This document shows positions 53,601-64,000 of a DNA stretch of 64,000 bases, one piece after another; the first letter of the stretch is position 1, and each line of letters opens with the position of its first letter. The stretch lies in the NCBI RefSeq assembly GCF_035989305.1, contig NZ_CP108514.1:3596501-3660500 (forward strand). The letters run 5' to 3'. The position numbers and the translations under genes were made by a program. Below the pieces are notes generated by a model that saw only the letters and a program-made list of their open reading frames with translations, had not been told where the DNA came from and made no database searches. The DNA is from Streptomyces sp. NBC_01233. Its GTDB lineage: Bacteria; Actinomycetota; Actinomycetes; Streptomycetales; Streptomycetaceae.

Positions 53601-55664
53601 GTTCTCCGCGTCGCCCTGCCAGACCGCGGCGAAGGCGTCCTGGAAGCGCTCGCGGGCGTCGTCGCCGAGGTAGTTCGTCGCCGTGGCGTCGCCGTTCCCG
53701 GTGGGCAGGGGCATCCGCAGGCCGAAGTCGTAGATCCACGCGCTGACCCGGTCGGAGCGGCGGAGCTCGTACGGGCGCTCGTCGGTGACCTCGACGCCGA
53801 GGCGCTGCAGCACCGGCAGGACCGCGGAGAGCGAGACCTGCTCGCCGGTGCGGAAGATCTTGAACCGGCGCTCGCCGGGGGCGGCGCCCACCGGCTCGTA
53901 CAGCGAGAGCGCGAACTTACGGTCGCTGGCGGCGAGCCGCTCCAGGTGGATCAGGTCGGCGACGGCGGCGCGCGGCGAGTGGTCGGCCTTGTAGCCCTCG
54001 GCGAAGGAGGTGCCGTAGCGGCGCAGCAGTTCCGCGGCGCGCTCCTCGCCGCACTCGGCGATCAGCGCTTCCTGGAAGCCGTCGGCCCAGGAGCGGGCGG
54101 CCTCGACGAGGCGGCCCTCGATGCGCTCGACGTCGCCGTCGGTCAGGGCGGGCAGCTCGGTGCCCTGCGGGACGCGGACGACGAAGTGGATGCGGGAGAG
54201 GATCGACTCGGTGTTCCAGGCGGTGAAGTCGACGCTGATGCCGCCGAGCTCCTCCCTCAGGATGTCCATCAGGCGCAGCCGGACGCCGGTGGTGAACCGG
54301 TCGCGCGGCAGGTAGACGAGGGCCGAGTAGTAGCGGCCGTACTCGTCCTGGCGCAGGTACAGCCGCAGCCGGCGGCGCTCCTGCAGGTACAGGACGGAGG
54401 TGACGATGGACTGCAGCTGGTCGACCGGGGTCTGGAACAGCTCGTCGCGCGGGTAGGTCTCCAGGATCTGCGTCAGGTCGCGGCCGTCGTGGCTGGACGG
54501 CGAGAAGCCGGCCCGGTCCAGGACCTCGGAGACCTTGCGGCGGACGACCGGGACGCGGCGCACGGACTCGGTGTACGCGGCGGAGGAGAACAGGCCGAGG
54601 AAGCGGCGCTCGCCGACGACGTTTCCGTCGGCGTCGAACTTCTTGACGCCCACGTAGTCGAGGTACGAGGGGCGGTGCACGGTGGAGCGGCTGTTGGCCT
54701 TGGTCAGCACCAGCAGGCGGTGCTCGCGGGCCTTGGCGCGGGCGTCGGCCGGCAGCCGGTTGAAGGACGGCGAGACCGGGTGGCCGTCGTCCTTGCCGCT
54801 GTGGTGCGGGTCGGAGCGCAGGATGCCGAGGCCGGTGCCGGGCACGGCGGACAGGGCGTCGCCGTCGACGAGGTTGTACTCGCGGTAGCCGAGGAAGGTG
54901 AAGTGGTCGTCTGCGAGCCAGCGCAGCAGCTCACGGGCCTCTTCGAGCTCGTACTCGCGCAGGTCCGGGGCGGTGGGCTCCTCGGGCAGGCCTTCGGCGA
55001 TGCGCAGCGCGGCGTCGCGCATCTTCTCCCAGTCCTCGACGGACTCCCGGACGTCGGACAGGACGCGCAGCAGGTCGACGTTGATCTGCTTGAGGTCGGC
55101 GCGGTCGGTCTCACGGTCGATCTCGACGTGGATCCAGGACTCGACGAGGGAGTCGTGGGGGCGCGAGGTACGGGGGCCGTGCGCGTCGCAGTCGGGGCCG
55201 AGGATCTCGATCAGCTTGCCGGTGACGTCACGGCGGACGACGACCTGCGGGTGGATCACGACGTGGATGCCGCGGCCCTGGCGGGACAGCTCGTTCGTCA
55301 CGGAGTCCACGAGGAAGGGCATGTCGTCGGTGACCACCTCGACGACGGAGTGGCTGGAGGTCCAGCCGTTCTCCTCGACCGTGGGGGTGTGCACGCGCAC
55401 GTTCGCGGTGCCCTGCGGCCGGTTCTCGGCGAGCCGGTAGTGGGAGAGCGCGGCTCCGAACACGTCGACCGGGTCCCGGTCCGTGAGGTCCTCGGGTGCC
55501 GTGTGCAGGTAGTAGCGCTGGAGGTAGGAGAGCACCGCGTCCTGCTCTGGACGCTCTCCCTGCTCGGACCCAGTCGGAAGTAGCCCCCCGGCCGGGCTGT
55601 GCTCAGCTACCCGGGCCGCCCGTGCGAGCAGCTCGGCCTTTGCTTCGTCCAGCTTGGTCTGCAT
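50685..55664 (-). CDS. Large NAD-dependent glutamate dehydrogenase (about 180 kDa class)
   Basis: This catabolic enzyme converts glutamate to 2-oxoglutarate and ammonia with NAD. The protein has 1,659 residues, the length of the GDH180 class first described in Streptomyces. The long N-terminal part carries ACT-like regulatory folds (FLVDSVTNELSRQGRGIH, YDFGLRMP). The catalytic core has GGLRWSDRREDFRTE and VPVGAKGGFVAKN (catalytic Lys). The NAD domain has VGVGDMSGDVFGNGMLLS. A long helical C terminus follows. The start at ATG 55664 has AGGAG 9 nt upstream; the open frame runs on to 55721. Single gene with a long leader. Confidence 0.95.
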   Translation of the reverse strand: MQTKLDEAKAELLARAARVAEHSPAGGLLPTGSEQGERPEQDAVLSYLQRYYLHTAPEDLTDRDPVDVFGAALSHYRLAENRPQGTANVRVHTPTVEENGWTSSHSVVEVVTDDMPFLVDSVTNELSRQGRGIHVVIHPQVVVRRDVTGKLIEILGPDCDAHGPRTSRPHDSLVESWIHVEIDRETDRADLKQINVDLLRVLSDVRESVEDWEKMRDAALRIAEGLPEEPTAPDLREYELEEARELLRWLADDHFTFLGYREYNLVDGDALSAVPGTGLGILRSDPHHSGKDDGHPVSPSFNRLPADARAKAREHRLLVLTKANSRSTVHRPSYLDYVGVKKFDADGNVVGERRFLGLFSSAAYTESVRRVPVVRRKVSEVLDRAGFSPSSHDGRDLTQILETYPRDELFQTPVDQLQSIVTSVLYLQERRRLRLYLRQDEYGRYYSALVYLPRDRFTTGVRLRLMDILREELGGISVDFTAWNTESILSRIHFVVRVPQGTELPALTDGDVERIEGRLVEAARSWADGFQEALIAECGEERAAELLRRYGTSFAEGYKADHSPRAAVADLIHLERLAASDRKFALSLYEPVGAAPGERRFKIFRTGEQVSLSAVLPVLQRLGVEVTDERPYELRRSDRVSAWIYDFGLRMPLPTGNGDATATNYLGDDARERFQDAFAAVWQGDAENDNFNSLVLSAGLTWRQAVVLRAYAKYLRQAGSTFSQDYMEDTLRNNVHTTRLLVSLFEARMSPVRQAAGSELVDAMLEELDGALDQVASLDEDRILRAFLTLIKATLRTNFFQTGSTGEQHSYVSMKFDPQAIPDLPAPRPAFEIWVYSPRVEGVHLRFGKVARGGLRWSDRREDFRTEILGLVKAQMVKNTVIVPVGAKGGFVAKNLPDPSVDRDAWLAEGIASYKIFISALLDITDNMVAGEVVPPKGVVRHDEDDTYLVVAADKGTATFSDIANGVAESYGFWLGDAFASGGSAGYDHKGMGITARGAWESVKRHFRELGHDSQTQDFTVVGVGDMSGDVFGNGMLLSEHIRLVAAFDHRHIFIDPTPDAATSYAERRRLFELPRSSWADYDSSLLSAGGGIHPRSAKSIPINAHVREALGIEAGVTKMTPADLMQAILQAPVDLLWNGGIGTYVKATAETHADVGDKANDSIRVNGSHVRAKVIGEGGNLGLTQLGRIEFARTGADGEGGKVNTDAIDNSAGVDTSDHEVNIKILLNAVVADGDMTVKQRNKLLAQMTDEVGHLVLRNNYAQNTALANGAAQAPSLLHAQQRYMRRLENAGLLDRGLEFLPTDRQIRELLNGGRGLTQPELAVLFAYTKITVADELIATGLPDDPYLRRLLFAYFPVALGEKFAEQIDAHALRREIITTILVNDTVNTGGSTFLHRLREETGASTEEIVRAQLAAREIFGLAEVWDAVEALDNKVAADVQTRVRLHSRRLVERGTRWLLNNRPQPLQISETIAFFAERVGQVWAELPKLVRGADLEWYRSILDELTGEGVPEELAAKVAGFSSAFPTLDIVAIADRTGVGCLEVAEVYYDLADRLDITQLMDRIIELPRADRWQSMARASIREDLFAAHAALTADVLSVGNGSSTPEERFKAWEEKNAAIIGRARTTLDEIRGSDDFDLANLSVAMRTMRSLLRAHS

Positions 55665-56032
55665 GTCCTCTGGCTCCTGTCGCGCGCCATTGCGTGACGT
55701 AGGTGAAGGAAGGAACGACATAGCTCCGCGAGGCGGGGAGTCCGTCCGGGATCGACGCTATGCCGTCGAGAGAGCCGACCGGGAGGGAATGAGCCAAGAT
55801 CGGCTGGAGGTCCCGGTGGCGGGGATCAGCGAAGGCCCGGGCACGGTCGTGCGCCGGGCGCAGGCCGGAGGCTCCAGTGCCCCCGATGACTATCGCGCTG
55901 ATCACGGGTACAAGGCTATCCCGACCTACCCCCAGGTCGTCATTCGCTGCATCTGTATAAATCTTGGGGTGAAACTTTGACAGTCTGGCCAGCGACGTGA
56001 CCCGGCTGTCCGTGCAGCGGGCTGTCCAGTCA
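55665..56032 (-). promoter_or_regulatory. 368-bp gap upstream of glutamate dehydrogenase
   Basis: A minus-strand promoter candidate, CTGTCA (55983-55978), 18-bp spacer, TATACA (55959-55954), lies in the only AT-rich island (55940-55980). It would give a leader of about 285 nt. Within the leader, no coding-like frame is seen. Confidence 0.45.
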
Positions 56033-56049
56033 CTATTCGGACAGCCCGC
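56017..56049. terminator. Hairpin across the HAD hydrolase stop codon
   Basis: Perfect 11-bp arms GCGGGCTGTCC (56017-56027) and GGACAGCCCGC (56039-56049) enclose the stop codon of the HAD gene in the loop. Likely terminator. Confidence 0.7.
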
Positions 56050-56695
56050 GAGCTGTCCTTACGGCCTCGGCCAGGGTGTCCACGACCGGCACACCGGCTG
56101 ATTCCAGACTGCTACGACTGTGCGAACCACCCGTGTAGAGGACCGCCCGGGCACCGACGTGGGCGGCGGCCAGGGCATCGTCCACGGCGTCTCCGATGAG
56201 GACCGTACGGCCCGCCGTCACACCCGTCCCGTCCAGGGCGGCCAAGTGGCGTACGAGGTGTCCCGCCTTGGAGGTGTGGGAGGGGCCGATCCGCCCGTCG
56301 ACGCGCAGGAAGTGGTGGTCGATGCCGTGGGTCCGGACCAGCGGTATGAGCTTCTCGTGGGGCGCGAGGGACAGCAGGGACTGGGTGAGTCCGTCCCGCT
56401 GCCACTCCTGGAGCAGCTCCCGGGCGCCGTCGGCGAGCCCGGCGTCTTCGGCAGCCGCCCAGTAGTGCCGGTGGAAGGCCTCGTCCATGACCACCCACTC
56501 CTCGTCGGTGGGCAGCCGTCCCATGAGGCGCTCGTAGAACTTCGGCACCGGTACGACGTACAGGTCGCGGTAGGTCTCCAGGGTGATCGGCGCGAAGCCG
56601 AGCTCGGCGAAGGAGGCGTTGGTGGCGACGATGACGGCGTCGATGTCGTGGAGGAGGGTGCCGTTCCAGTCCCAGACGATGTGCTTTTCGGTCAC
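56033..56695 (-). CDS. HAD-superfamily hydrolase
   Basis: The 220-residue phosphatase-like protein has the four HAD motifs: IVWDWNGTLL (Asp9 nucleophile, D-x-N variant instead of D-x-D), LLSLAP (motif II Ser), Lys in SHTSKAG, and IGDAVDD. The D-x-N first motif is also seen in some actinobacterial family members. The substrate is unknown. The GTG at 56695 overlaps the DUF6912 stop (GTGA), so translation is coupled. The longer frame to 56731 is not needed. Confidence 0.88.
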   Translation of the reverse strand: MTEKHIVWDWNGTLLHDIDAVIVATNASFAELGFAPITLETYRDLYVVPVPKFYERLMGRLPTDEEWVVMDEAFHRHYWAAAEDAGLADGARELLQEWQRDGLTQSLLSLAPHEKLIPLVRTHGIDHHFLRVDGRIGPSHTSKAGHLVRHLAALDGTGVTAGRTVLIGDAVDDALAAAHVGARAVLYTGGSHSRSSLESAGVPVVDTLAEAVRTARGLSE

Positions 56696-57192
56696 TTCAG
56701 CAACCCCGGAATCTCCTGCACGCCGAACCACAGCAGCTCGTGGTCCTCGGCTCCGTCGACGATGAACTGCGCGTCCGCGTCCCCGCCGTCGGCGGCGGCG
56801 ATGGCCTGCGCGGCGGCGGCCACGTCCTCGTCGGCGTCATCGGCGTCCACGTGCACGGCGGCGGCCACCGTGAGCCGCACGGCGGCGGCCAGGATCACCT
56901 GGCCGAGCGTGGCCTCGTCGACCCCGGGGGTGGCGGTGGCGGCCTTGTCGTCGACGTCGAGGGCGACGACGACGCGGCGGCGCGGCGCACCCGCGTCCGC
57001 GGCGAGCAGCCGCAGGGAGGCGGCCGCGGCCCGGTTCAGGGCCGCGTACTCCAGCTCCTCGATGTCGTCCGACACGTACCACTCGCGGAGCCCGGGGGTG
57101 ACGGCGTACGCCCGCAGCGGGGCGGGGCCCAGCTCACCCGCCTTGTGCACCTCGGCGAGCCCGGGGAGGGTCAGGGGGACGTACACACGCAT
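56692..57192 (-). CDS. DUF6912-type conserved protein
   Basis: A 166-residue protein starting MRVYVPLTLPGLAEVHKAGELG. It is Ala/Asp-rich, soluble, without signal or membrane segments. Conserved-looking parts are AYAVTPGLREWY, DDIEELEYAALNRAAAAS and the C-terminal HELLWFGVQEIPGLL. The family is restricted to actinobacteria and has no known function. It is first in a two-gene coupled unit with the HAD hydrolase. Confidence 0.8.
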   Translation of the reverse strand: MRVYVPLTLPGLAEVHKAGELGPAPLRAYAVTPGLREWYVSDDIEELEYAALNRAAAASLRLLAADAGAPRRRVVVALDVDDKAATATPGVDEATLGQVILAAAVRLTVAAAVHVDADDADEDVAAAAQAIAAADGGDADAQFIVDGAEDHELLWFGVQEIPGLLK

Positions 57193-57494
57193 GGCCGGCT
57201 GCTTTCAGTAGTCGGAAAACTCCCCCAGGATACGACTCGGAGGGTCCGGCAGGGTGACGGAGTCCGTACCCCATCGAGGTGCCGGACCAGGACCCGCGTC
57301 CGTCCACCCCGCTCCCCGGACGCGCGCTCTCCGGGCCCGAAAAGGGGTCGGCGCCCACTCGGATAGGTGAACCGGGGCAGCGGCCCGGCCGGCCCTCCGC
57401 GTGGTTGCGGAGCGTGTCCGGCGGCCGTAGAAGATCCCCATCAAGTTACCGCCCGGTACCCTTCCGGGCCCGGCCTGTTCGGGGGCAGATCGCG
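57193..57494. other. 302-bp divergent gap, DUF6912 / Rv3235-family gene
   Basis: It should hold two divergent promoters. No convincing hexamers, palindromes or small coding frames are seen. An in-frame extension of the plus gene up to 57279 exists but has poor codon bias. Confidence 0.4.
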
Positions 57495-57953
57495 ATGGAC
57501 ACGACGACGCGCGGCACGATCGGCAACGACGGGAGCCGCCGCCGGCCGGGCGGCCAGACCCGGACCCGGCCCGCCGGACGGCGCGACCCGCGGCGCCCGG
57601 CAGGCCCCCCGCGGACCCTGCGGCTCGGCCCGCACCACTGGTTCGCCGAACACCTCCTCGCGGTGGTCAGCGGCCGCCGCCCGGTCCACTCGCTCCTCGG
57701 CCACACCGTCGGCCCCGCCTACCAGCAGCTGGTCACCCTGGCCCCCGCGGATCCCCGCCGCGACCCTCTCCGCGACCGCCTCCGCCCGGTCATCCGCCAG
57801 TGCGGCCGCTTCACCCCCGGCCCGGGCGTCATCGAAGCCTTCGCCCGCATCGCCACGGGCGACCGCCTCACCGCCATGGCCTTCCGCCTGGAACAAGGCC
57901 CGGACCTCCGCTGGCGCTGCGCAGCGGTGGAACTCCAGGGCCCCCTCCCCTAG
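57495..57953 (+). CDS. Rv3235-family protein
   Basis: The 152-residue protein starts MDTTTRGTIGNDGSRRR at ATG 57495 with GGGGGCAG upstream. The first 50 residues are Arg/Pro/Gly-rich and disordered. The folded part (WFAEHLLAVVSGRRPVHSLLGH, ...LTAMAFRLEQGPDLRWRCAAVEL) matches the actinobacterial Rv3235 family that sits beside secA. Function unknown; perhaps an accessory linked to secretion by position only. Confidence 0.82.
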   Translation: MDTTTRGTIGNDGSRRRPGGQTRTRPAGRRDPRRPAGPPRTLRLGPHHWFAEHLLAVVSGRRPVHSLLGHTVGPAYQQLVTLAPADPRRDPLRDRLRPVIRQCGRFTPGPGVIEAFARIATGDRLTAMAFRLEQGPDLRWRCAAVELQGPLP

Positions 57954-57960
57954 CGGCCCC

Positions 57961-58128
57961 AGCCCCGCCAGGGCCCGTTCCAGCCCCGCCGGCGTGCGAG
58001 GCGCGGGGTCCGGGGCGGAGCCCCGGACCTTGAGCCCCGCCAGGGCCCCTCCCGGCCTCGCCGGCACAATCCAGCCCCGCCGGCGTGCGAGGCGCGCCGC
58101 CCCGGGGGCACGCCCCCGGGGCGGCGCC
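57961..58128. repeat. Cluster of interspersed repeats, copy 3
   Basis: The stretch holds CCAGCCCCGCCGGCGTGCGAGGCGCG-type units (57980-58006 and 58071-58096), GGGGCGGAGCCCCGG (58012-58026), and two AGCCCCGCCAGGGCCC units (57961, 58033). At its end lies a perfect palindrome GCGCCGCCCCGGGGGC / complement around 58094-58128. It is the richest array of this repeat family in the window. Confidence 0.8.
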
Positions 58129-58148
58129 GCACCCGCCCTCCCACAACG

Positions 58149-58190
58149 CGGCCGGGGCCGGACACCACCCACGGTGTCCGGCCCCGGCCG
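58149..58190. terminator. Terminator between Rv3235-family gene and secA
   Basis: A perfect 18-bp stem (CGGCCGGGGCCGGACACC and complement) with loop ACCCAC, 22 bp beyond the secA stop. Confidence 0.88.
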
Positions 58191-58212
58191 AGAGATCAGC
58201 GACCCGGAGGGG

Positions 58213-61020
<2,808 letters not shown>

Positions 61021-61261
61021 CGAGGTTTGTCTCCTTGCCGGTCGGGCCTGGGCACTGTACGTACCACGGGCACGGCAGGTGGGCCCCACCGCAACGGCCA
61101 TCGTAAGCGAGGACGTGGCCGCGTCGGGAGGTCCGCCGTTCCCGTGGGGGCACGTGTGCCCGGATTGAGAACGTACGGGGTACACGGAAGGTGCCGCATC
61201 CCCCGGGGGGATTCCCGGAAAGGGTTCGCTCCGGACGCTCCGGCGGCAGCAGAATCCGTTC

Positions 61262-61921
61262 ATGGAGCCCATCACACTCACCACGGACCGGCTGGTACTG
61301 AGGCCTTTCGTCCCCGCCGACGAGGACGAGGTCTACGCGGCCGCGCAGGACCCGGCCATCCAGCGCTGGACCCTGGTCCCCTCCCCCTACGAGCGCGCGC
61401 ACGCGCACGCCTTCGTGAACGAGCTCGTGCCGAACGGCTGGCGCGAGGACACGGGCTACCCCTTCGCCGTCCGCCTCGGGGCCGGGGGCCCGCTGGTCGC
61501 GGCCGTCGGCGTGCACGTCCACGGCGCGGAGTCGTACGAGATCGGCTACTGGGCGGTGAAGGAGCACCGCGGACAGGGCTACATGACCGAGGCCGTGACG
61601 GCCGTCGCCCGCTGGGCCTTCACCGATCTCGGCGTCACACGGCTGGAATGGCGCGCCGAGCTGGGCAACGAGGGCTCGAAGGCCGTGGCCGAGAAGGCCG
61701 GCTTCCAGGTCGAGGGGGTCCTGCGGGCCGGCATCGAGCAGCGGGGCACCTCGCGCGACTGCTGGGTCGGCGCCCTGCTCCCCTCCGACCTCGGCCTTCC
61801 CTCGCGGCTGCCGTACCTTCCCGCTGTACAGCGGGAAGACAACCCGGCAGGGCGTCAGTCAGTGGCAGAGCCACGACCACCGGAACCCGCTACGAGTATC
61901 GATGTCAGTGGCCCCGCCTAG
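61262..61921 (+). CDS. GNAT acetyltransferase, RimJ/RimL type
   Basis: The 219-residue protein starts [16 protein letters not shown], the usual RimJ/RimL opening. The acetyl-CoA loop is [11 protein letters not shown] and the C-terminal motif is [14 protein letters not shown]. The last roughly 35 residues after the fold are Pro/Ser-rich and may be non-conserved. Substrate unknown, possibly an N-terminal amino group of a protein. It is divergent from secA with a 241-bp gap and stands 9 bp before the glycosylase gene, so they may be co-transcribed. Confidence 0.87.
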   Translation: MEPITLTTDRLVLRPFVPADEDEVYAAAQDPAIQRWTLVPSPYERAHAHAFVNELVPNGWREDTGYPFAVRLGAGGPLVAAVGVHVHGAESYEIGYWAVKEHRGQGYMTEAVTAVARWAFTDLGVTRLEWRAELGNEGSKAVAEKAGFQVEGVLRAGIEQRGTSRDCWVGALLPSDLGLPSRLPYLPAVQREDNPAGRQSVAEPRPPEPATSIDVSGPA

Positions 61922-61930
61922 GCTGCGGAC

Positions 61931-63091
61931 ATGACTTCGCTCTCCCTCTCCGCCGACGAGGCCCGCCGGATCGCCCTGCGCGCACAGGGCTTCCTCGGGG
62001 CACCCGACCGCCGCGGAGGAGTGCGCGGAGTCCTGCGCCACCTGGGCGCCGTACAGCTGGACACCATCTCGGTGCTGGCCCGCTCGCACGAGCTGATCCC
62101 GTACGCACGCCTCGGCGCCGTCGGCCGCGACACCGTGGAGCGGGCGTACTGGTCCGACCGGCACGCCTTCGAGTACTGGTCGCACGCGGCCTGCATCCTC
62201 CCCATCGAGGAATGGCCGCATTTCGCCTTCCGCCGCCGGGCCAACCGGGCGCGCGGCCACCGCTGGCACATCCTCGAGGACAAGCAGCACTCGACGCGGG
62301 CGGTCCTGGACCGGCTGAAGGCGGACGGCCCGCTGACCTCCACCGAGCTGGGCGGCGCCAAGAACGGCGGAGAGTGGTTCGAATGGTCCGAGACCAAGAT
62401 CGCGGTGGAGTGGCTGCTCGACACCGGCGAGGTGGTGTGCAGCGAGCGCCGCGGCTGGAAGCGGGTCTACGACCTCCCCGAGCGGGCCGTTCCCGGCCGG
62501 CTGCTCCACGACGACCTGGACGACCGCGAGTGCATGCGCCGCCTGGTCGCCCTGGCCGGCCGGTCCCTGGGCGTCGGCACCCGCGCCGACATCGCGGACT
62601 ACCACCGCCTCAAGGGGGAGCAGGTCGACGCGGTGATCGCCGACTCCGGGCTGGTCCCGGTCGAGGTCGGGGGGTGGTCCAAGCCCGCCTGGGCGGACCC
62701 CGCCGCCCTCGCCACGGTCCCCCGGGGCCGCCACCGCACGACGCTGCTGTCGCCCTTCGACTCCCTGGTCTGGGACCGCCCCCGCACGGAGCGGATCTTC
62801 GGCTTCACCCACCGCCTGGAGGCGTACGTCCCCAAGCCGAAGCGGATACACGGGTACTTCGCGATGCCGCTGCTGGCGGGCGGCCGGTTGCAGGGCCGGG
62901 TGGACCCGGCCCGCGAGGGCCGCACGCTGGTCGCCCGGCAGCTCTCGTTGACCTCACCGAAGGCCGCGGGCCCGATGGCGCAGGCCCTGCGGGAAGCGGC
63001 GGAGTGGGTCGGCTGCGAGGACGTGCGGATCGAGCGCGCGGGCTCGCCCGCGCAGGCGGCGGCCGTCACGGCGGAGCTCGCCGCCCTCTAG
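61931..63091 (+). CDS. YcaQ/AlkZ-family DNA glycosylase (winged-helix HTH_42 fold)
   Basis: The 386-residue protein belongs to the winged-helix DNA glycosylases that unhook interstrand cross-links or bulky alkyl adducts. The catalytic loop reads Q42-L-D44 (AVQLDTISVLARSHE), the QxD type of YcaQ, not the QxQ of the AlkZ self-resistance enzymes. Three winged-helix modules and a C-terminal beta domain (LLSPFDSLVWDR, VPKPKRIHGYFAMPLL) are full length. A housekeeping cross-link repair role is likely. Confidence 0.88.
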   Translation: MTSLSLSADEARRIALRAQGFLGAPDRRGGVRGVLRHLGAVQLDTISVLARSHELIPYARLGAVGRDTVERAYWSDRHAFEYWSHAACILPIEEWPHFAFRRRANRARGHRWHILEDKQHSTRAVLDRLKADGPLTSTELGGAKNGGEWFEWSETKIAVEWLLDTGEVVCSERRGWKRVYDLPERAVPGRLLHDDLDDRECMRRLVALAGRSLGVGTRADIADYHRLKGEQVDAVIADSGLVPVEVGGWSKPAWADPAALATVPRGRHRTTLLSPFDSLVWDRPRTERIFGFTHRLEAYVPKPKRIHGYFAMPLLAGGRLQGRVDPAREGRTLVARQLSLTSPKAAGPMAQALREAAEWVGCEDVRIERAGSPAQAAAVTAELAAL

Positions 63092-63126
63092 GCCTCGTGC
63101 GGGCGGCAGGGCCCGGTCGGTGCGGG

Positions 63127-63879
63127 TCAGCGGATTTCGAGGATCTTCTCGCGCATCGCGTAGACCACGGCTTCCATCCGGGAGTGCAGCTGCAGCTTCT
63201 CCAGGATGTTGCGGACGTGGTTCTTCACGGTGTTCTCCGAGATGAACAACTCCTTGGCGATGTCACGGTTGTTCATGCCGGTGGCCACCAGCTTGAGGAC
63301 CTCCAGCTCCCGGTCCGTCAGCCTCGGCGCCGGCACCAGCCGGCGCTCGTCGGTCCGCTGGATCATCGACTTGAACTCGGTGAGCAGCTTCGACGCCATC
63401 GAAGGGCTGATCTGCGACTGGCCGTCGGCCACCGCCCGGATCGCCGTGGCCACCTCGTCCGTCGAGATCTCCTTCAGGAGGTACCCGGTCGCGCCCGCCT
63501 TGATCGCGTCGTAGAGGTCCGCCTCCTCGTCGCTGATCGTCAGCATGATGATCTTGGCGGAGGGGGCCACCTCCTTGATCGAGGTGCACGCCTCGATGCC
63601 GCCGCGCCGGGGCATCCGCACGTCCATCAGCACGATGTCCGGCAGCAGATCGGCCGCCTTGTCCACCGCCTCCGCGCCGTCCCCGGCCTCGCCGACGACC
63701 TGGATGTCCTCCTCCTGCGCGAGGACGATCTCCAGACCCCGCCGGAAGAGTGCGTGGTCGTCGACCACGAGCACCCGGATCGGTTCGCCGGCCGGCGAGC
63801 CGGCGGGCTCCGCCGACGGGTCCGCGCCGCGGCAGCCCGCGCCGTCGTCCCCGCGCACCGGCCCGAAGCTGTCCGCCAT
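63127..63879 (-). CDS. NarL/FixJ-type response regulator
   Basis: The 250-residue protein starts at ATG 63879 behind GGAGGAA. After a 33-residue acidic, flexible N terminus comes the receiver domain (RVLVVDDHALFRRGL, phosphoacceptor Asp86 in DIVLMDVRMP, conserved Lys in YLLKE). A LuxR-type helix-turn-helix (LTDRELEVLKLVATGMNNRDIAKELFISENTVKNHV) follows. Its histidine kinase is not in the window, so it is orphan here. Target genes unknown. Confidence 0.93.
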   Translation of the reverse strand: MADSFGPVRGDDGAGCRGADPSAEPAGSPAGEPIRVLVVDDHALFRRGLEIVLAQEEDIQVVGEAGDGAEAVDKAADLLPDIVLMDVRMPRRGGIEACTSIKEVAPSAKIIMLTISDEEADLYDAIKAGATGYLLKEISTDEVATAIRAVADGQSQISPSMASKLLTEFKSMIQRTDERRLVPAPRLTDRELEVLKLVATGMNNRDIAKELFISENTVKNHVRNILEKLQLHSRMEAVVYAMREKILEIR

Positions 63880-64000
63880 CGTTCCTCCCCCTGCATGTGC
63901 TGAGCTGCTGGGCCAACCGGACACACACCGTGGCCGGTTGACTGCCCGCCATGATTCCATGCCCGCGCCACGGCGCGGGGGGCCGTCGAAGACCCGCCTG
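63880..64000. other. Right-edge region upstream of response regulator
   Basis: 121 bp containing the upstream region of the response regulator gene. No further gene start is recognisable before the window ends. Confidence 0.4.

Noticed and set aside
50691..55583. Plus-strand open frame of 1,630 codons
   Set aside because: Antisense of glutamate dehydrogenase. No start with a ribosome-binding site and no recognisable domain.
61931..63091. Self-resistance glycosylase of a DNA-alkylating antibiotic cluster
   Set aside because: The catalytic motif is QxD (YcaQ type), and the surroundings (secA, response regulator) are housekeeping.

Overview
The window is a very GC-rich actinobacterial chromosome segment, almost certainly from a Streptomyces species. 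The evidence is the strong third-position GC bias, the frequent GTG/TTG starts, and the marker neighbourhoods: murA-hup-malic enzyme-helD, ftsEX-smpB-ssrA, prfB beside two Ser/Thr kinases, a giant NAD-glutamate dehydrogenase, and secA. No insertion sequence, prophage, CRISPR array, tRNA or rRNA was found. It looks like core chromosome with some accessory cargo. About 49 protein genes, one short leader-peptide ORF, tmRNA and one candidate small RNA are described.

Left edge to 5.8 kb (minus strand): part of a type VII (ESX-like) secretion locus, with a mycosin protease, a WXG-type protein with a Pro/Gly-rich tail, two small helical proteins and a large helical protein cut by the window edge. 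Its promoter, near 5.86 kb, is flanked by two GCACGTGC palindromes. 5.9-11.4 kb: a three-gene xanthine-dehydrogenase-like operon whose Mo subunit lacks the usual catalytic Glu and whose 2Fe-2S subunit carries about 550 residues of low-complexity sequence. 11.8-14.5 kb: a GH20 hexosaminidase, a DUF3039 protein and a YqgE/AlgH protein. 14.7-21.2 kb: murA, hup, an ACT-domain malic enzyme, a probable small RNA and the RNA-polymerase-associated ATPase HelD. 21.3-27.8 kb: a CGNR zinc-finger protein, a GNAT enzyme, the nitrate/nitrite pair NnaR and NarK with a GlnR-type box, and a divergent LysR/MFS pair.

27.9-33.5 kb: ssrA (tmRNA), smpB, an S41 lipoprotease, ftsX, ftsE, a tiny zinc-ribbon membrane protein and prfB. 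33.5-34.8 kb: an apparently leaderless 29-codon leader-peptide ORF in front of an isopenicillin-N-synthase-like Fe(II)/2-oxoglutarate oxygenase. 35.0-41.8 kb: two transmembrane Ser/Thr kinases diverging from an FHA plus EssC/FtsK-like ATPase whose P-loop Lys is Arg. 41.9-45.6 kb: a sugar ABC importer without its own ATPase. 45.7-50.6 kb: a GT2/TagF-like fusion, a TetR regulator and a TagGH-like exporter, probably for a polyol-phosphate cell-wall polymer.

50.7-64 kb: the roughly 1,660-residue NAD-glutamate dehydrogenase, a coupled HAD hydrolase/DUF6912 pair, an Rv3235-family protein, secA, a GNAT enzyme, a YcaQ-type DNA glycosylase and a NarL-type response regulator. Most transcription units end in long perfect hairpins. 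A short Streptomyces repeat family (core AGCCCCGCCGGCGTTTGAGG) recurs in several intergenic gaps.
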